A stretch of 7,302 nt of DNA from CAYGAM01 sp964347915 (GTDB taxonomy: Archaea; Thermoproteota; Nitrososphaeria; Nitrososphaerales; Nitrosopumilaceae), in the NCBI GenBank assembly GCA_964347915.1, contig CAYGAM010000099.1, positions 1 to 7,302 of the forward strand. The letters run 5' to 3'. Position numbers and translations under genes: made by a program. Shown one piece after another: positions 6,121 to 7,302 of this stretch (the first letter of the stretch is position 1; every line of letters starts with the position of its first letter). The notes beneath the pieces were generated by a model. That model did not search any database. It had not been told where the DNA came from and worked only from the letters and a program-made list of their open reading frames with translations.

Positions 6121-6232
6121 AACAGCTCGGTTTCTGGAAGTTTAGGCGTGAGTTTTGCTGCCTCGGAGGCGCCTCCCGGGCAGATTCGTGCCTGAAATAC
6201 GAAACAGCTTCCAGAGCCCGAGATGCTACGGC
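6121..6232 (+). repeat. 112-bp structured direct repeat, copy 2
   Basis: Second copy, 412 bp after the first in the same orientation, with 13 substitutions and no indel. The same stems form at the equivalent positions. An extra outer stem, CTCGG (6126-6130) with CCGAG (6218-6222), is intact here but damaged in copy 1. The repeat ends two bases before the minus-strand stop codon at 6234-6236, so it lies immediately 3' of the frameshifted right-hand gene. It may be the less degraded of the two copies. Confidence 0.93.
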
Positions 6233-6233
6233 A

Positions 6234-7269
6234 TTAGTTATAATCACCAGCATATGCGCGAAAGTTCTCATCGCAGAATGCGTCAAGATACTCGGCGGTG
6301 AGCTTGACCACGATTAATCGCCGTACTTTGCCCGATGTTCCTTCCATTCCGCAACTCTTTTCTTGATGGCCTGTTTTACAGGTTCAACAGCCTTGGGCTC
6401 CAATTCGTCCAGTTTGAAGAGGCCGTGACTGTGATATATAGCCAGTTTTTCTGCAGTGGCGTATTCCGTACCCCAACCCCTTCCATATACGGGGTTCCGA
6501 AACATCTGTTCAGATATAGTCTGGTTTGCCATTGCAATACACCACCAATATCTCCTTTTGGCCGTACTCTTTCTTAAGTGTTAACAGCTTGTCCACATCC
6601 GCGCTTACTATCATGCCTACATCGTTGTTCGTCTCGTTCTCATCCATGTTTGTCCATGTTCCGATTGACGGCGTGCATCCCTCGTTCACGATTCTCTCAA
6701 ATTCACGCTCAGATGTCTCATCAAACGGCCCCGCATGATTGGTGCGTCCTATGACCCCTACCGGCCTTCCGTCTATGCCGTGTGTATCATAGAATTTCCT
6801 GCAGTGTTCCGGATTGTTAGCATCAAAGACAGAGCTGGTGACGTAATCCCATGTTCCTTCTGCACCCCTTGCTATGAGCCTCTTTATCGCCGGAAGGCCC
6901 TTGGAGAATTCGGATGCCTTCACCCTGCCGCCATGTCTGCTCATGGAGCTCAGTCTTGTCGGCTCATCCTTTTTGTAATTTATCAAACCGCTTGCCTCCG
7001 TTCACCATCTCAAGGAACCTCCCACCTTATCCATTTTGCGCCCGGACTCGTCAAACATTCCTGTACGCGGCAAGCAGTGTTTTTGTCCCATCTTTAATCA
7101 GGTAATCGAAGTTCCATGCGGTGTTTTTCCACGAAAAAATTTCTACTGCTCTCAGGACGCTTCGTTGTGGGCTAATCCGGAATGGACCTATCCCAATGGC
7201 ATTGCATATTTGTATTAGCGTGGCATATAGTGATGCAGAAAAGTTCTTATAGTGACGCAGAAAAGTTCT
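6234..7269 (-). pseudogene. Unrecognised protein gene broken by about five frameshifts
   Basis: Six successive minus-strand open pieces read as one protein of roughly 320-345 residues. They are 7269-7051 (contains ISPQRSVLRAVEIFSWKNTA), 7058-7002 (FDESGRKMDKVGGSLR), 7008-6964 (MVNGGKRFDKLQK), 6986-6510 (RHGGRVKASEFSKGLPAIK through LVVYCNGKPDYI), 6532-6314 (SEQMFRNPVYGRGWGTEYAT through EHRAKYGD) and about 6317-6234 (VVKLTAEYLDAFCDENF). Each junction is explained by one base gained or lost, several at short homopolymers (caaaaagga, gtttga). The longest piece (6986-6510) has no ATG at its left end, supporting continuity. No signal peptide, membrane segment or known motif is recognised. No start codon is found in the leftmost coding frame; ATG 7205-7207 in another frame is a candidate. 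It is either a decaying gene or a poor consensus. Confidence 0.62.
7226..7269 (+). repeat. 22-bp tandem repeat, two units
   Basis: The unit tatagtgaYgcagaaaagttct occurs twice back to back (7226-7247 and 7248-7269), differing at a single position (T or C). It lies at the upstream edge of the frameshifted minus-strand gene. Because 22 is not a multiple of three, adding or losing one unit would shift any frame running through it. Its AT-rich tata pieces could also belong to that gene's promoter. Confidence 0.9.
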
Positions 7270-7302
7270 TTACAATATTTTACGTCCTGAAATAGAAAGG
7301 TT

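Noticed and set aside
5709..6232. Reading the two 112-bp repeats as a CRISPR array
   Set aside because: There are only two units, they are far too long, and the single spacer-like interval is 300 bp and contains a gene.
6095..6286. Minus-strand frame of 63 codons across repeat copy 2
   Set aside because: It is the antisense of the structured repeat and extends into the end of the frameshifted gene in a different frame; no independent support.
6735..7097. Plus-strand frame of 120 codons near the right edge
   Set aside because: The minus-strand pieces in this stretch join into a continuous protein-like sequence, whereas this frame reads as a Cys/Ser/Pro-rich shadow.

Overview
The window looks archaeal. 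Its two largest genes, both intact, encode GatD and GatE, the Glu-tRNA(Gln) amidotransferase pair found only in archaea. Four gene starts have a TATA-like box centred about 27-28 bases upstream of the ATG and no Shine-Dalgarno sequence, as expected for leaderless archaeal transcripts. A secreted matrixin-type protease, moderate GC content and small toxin-antitoxin relics would fit an ammonia-oxidising Nitrososphaerota (thaumarchaeal) genome. The phylum is an inference, not something proved here.

Layout. At 12-567 (minus) lies a secreted metzincin protease broken into three reading frames. At 568-894 I see no gene. At 895-1149 (plus) is a small basic protein with three V-(T/S/G)-x-RGT-x-RK-like repeats, ending convergently against the gatD-gatE operon (1185-4388, minus). 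A 446-base divergent intergenic region follows. It carries a large imperfect inverted repeat (about 54-58 bp per arm), each arm with two TGTCAAGT boxes 28 bp apart, and a perfect 12-bp palindrome at the plus-strand promoter. From 4835 the plus strand carries a winged-helix protein resembling AbiEi antitoxins, overlapped by a truncated AbiEii-like nucleotidyltransferase remnant that lacks its catalytic aspartates. Then come two 112-bp direct repeats (5709-5820 and 6121-6232) flanking a solitary HicB-like antitoxin gene (5883-6092). From 6234 to the right edge the minus strand holds an unrecognised protein spread over six successive frames, with a 22-bp tandem repeat near the edge.

How it fits together. 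The gatDE operon is the housekeeping core: it makes Gln-tRNA(Gln) by amidating Glu-tRNA(Gln). Both flanks look like accessory DNA in decay. Two genes carry multiple frameshifts while 3.2 kb of gatDE is uninterrupted, and two antitoxin-like genes survive without a usable toxin. The most interesting signal is the 112-bp repeat. Both copies fold into the same nested hairpin, and three differences between them fall at paired positions and keep pairing through G-U wobble on the plus strand. Together they bracket one gene like a cassette.
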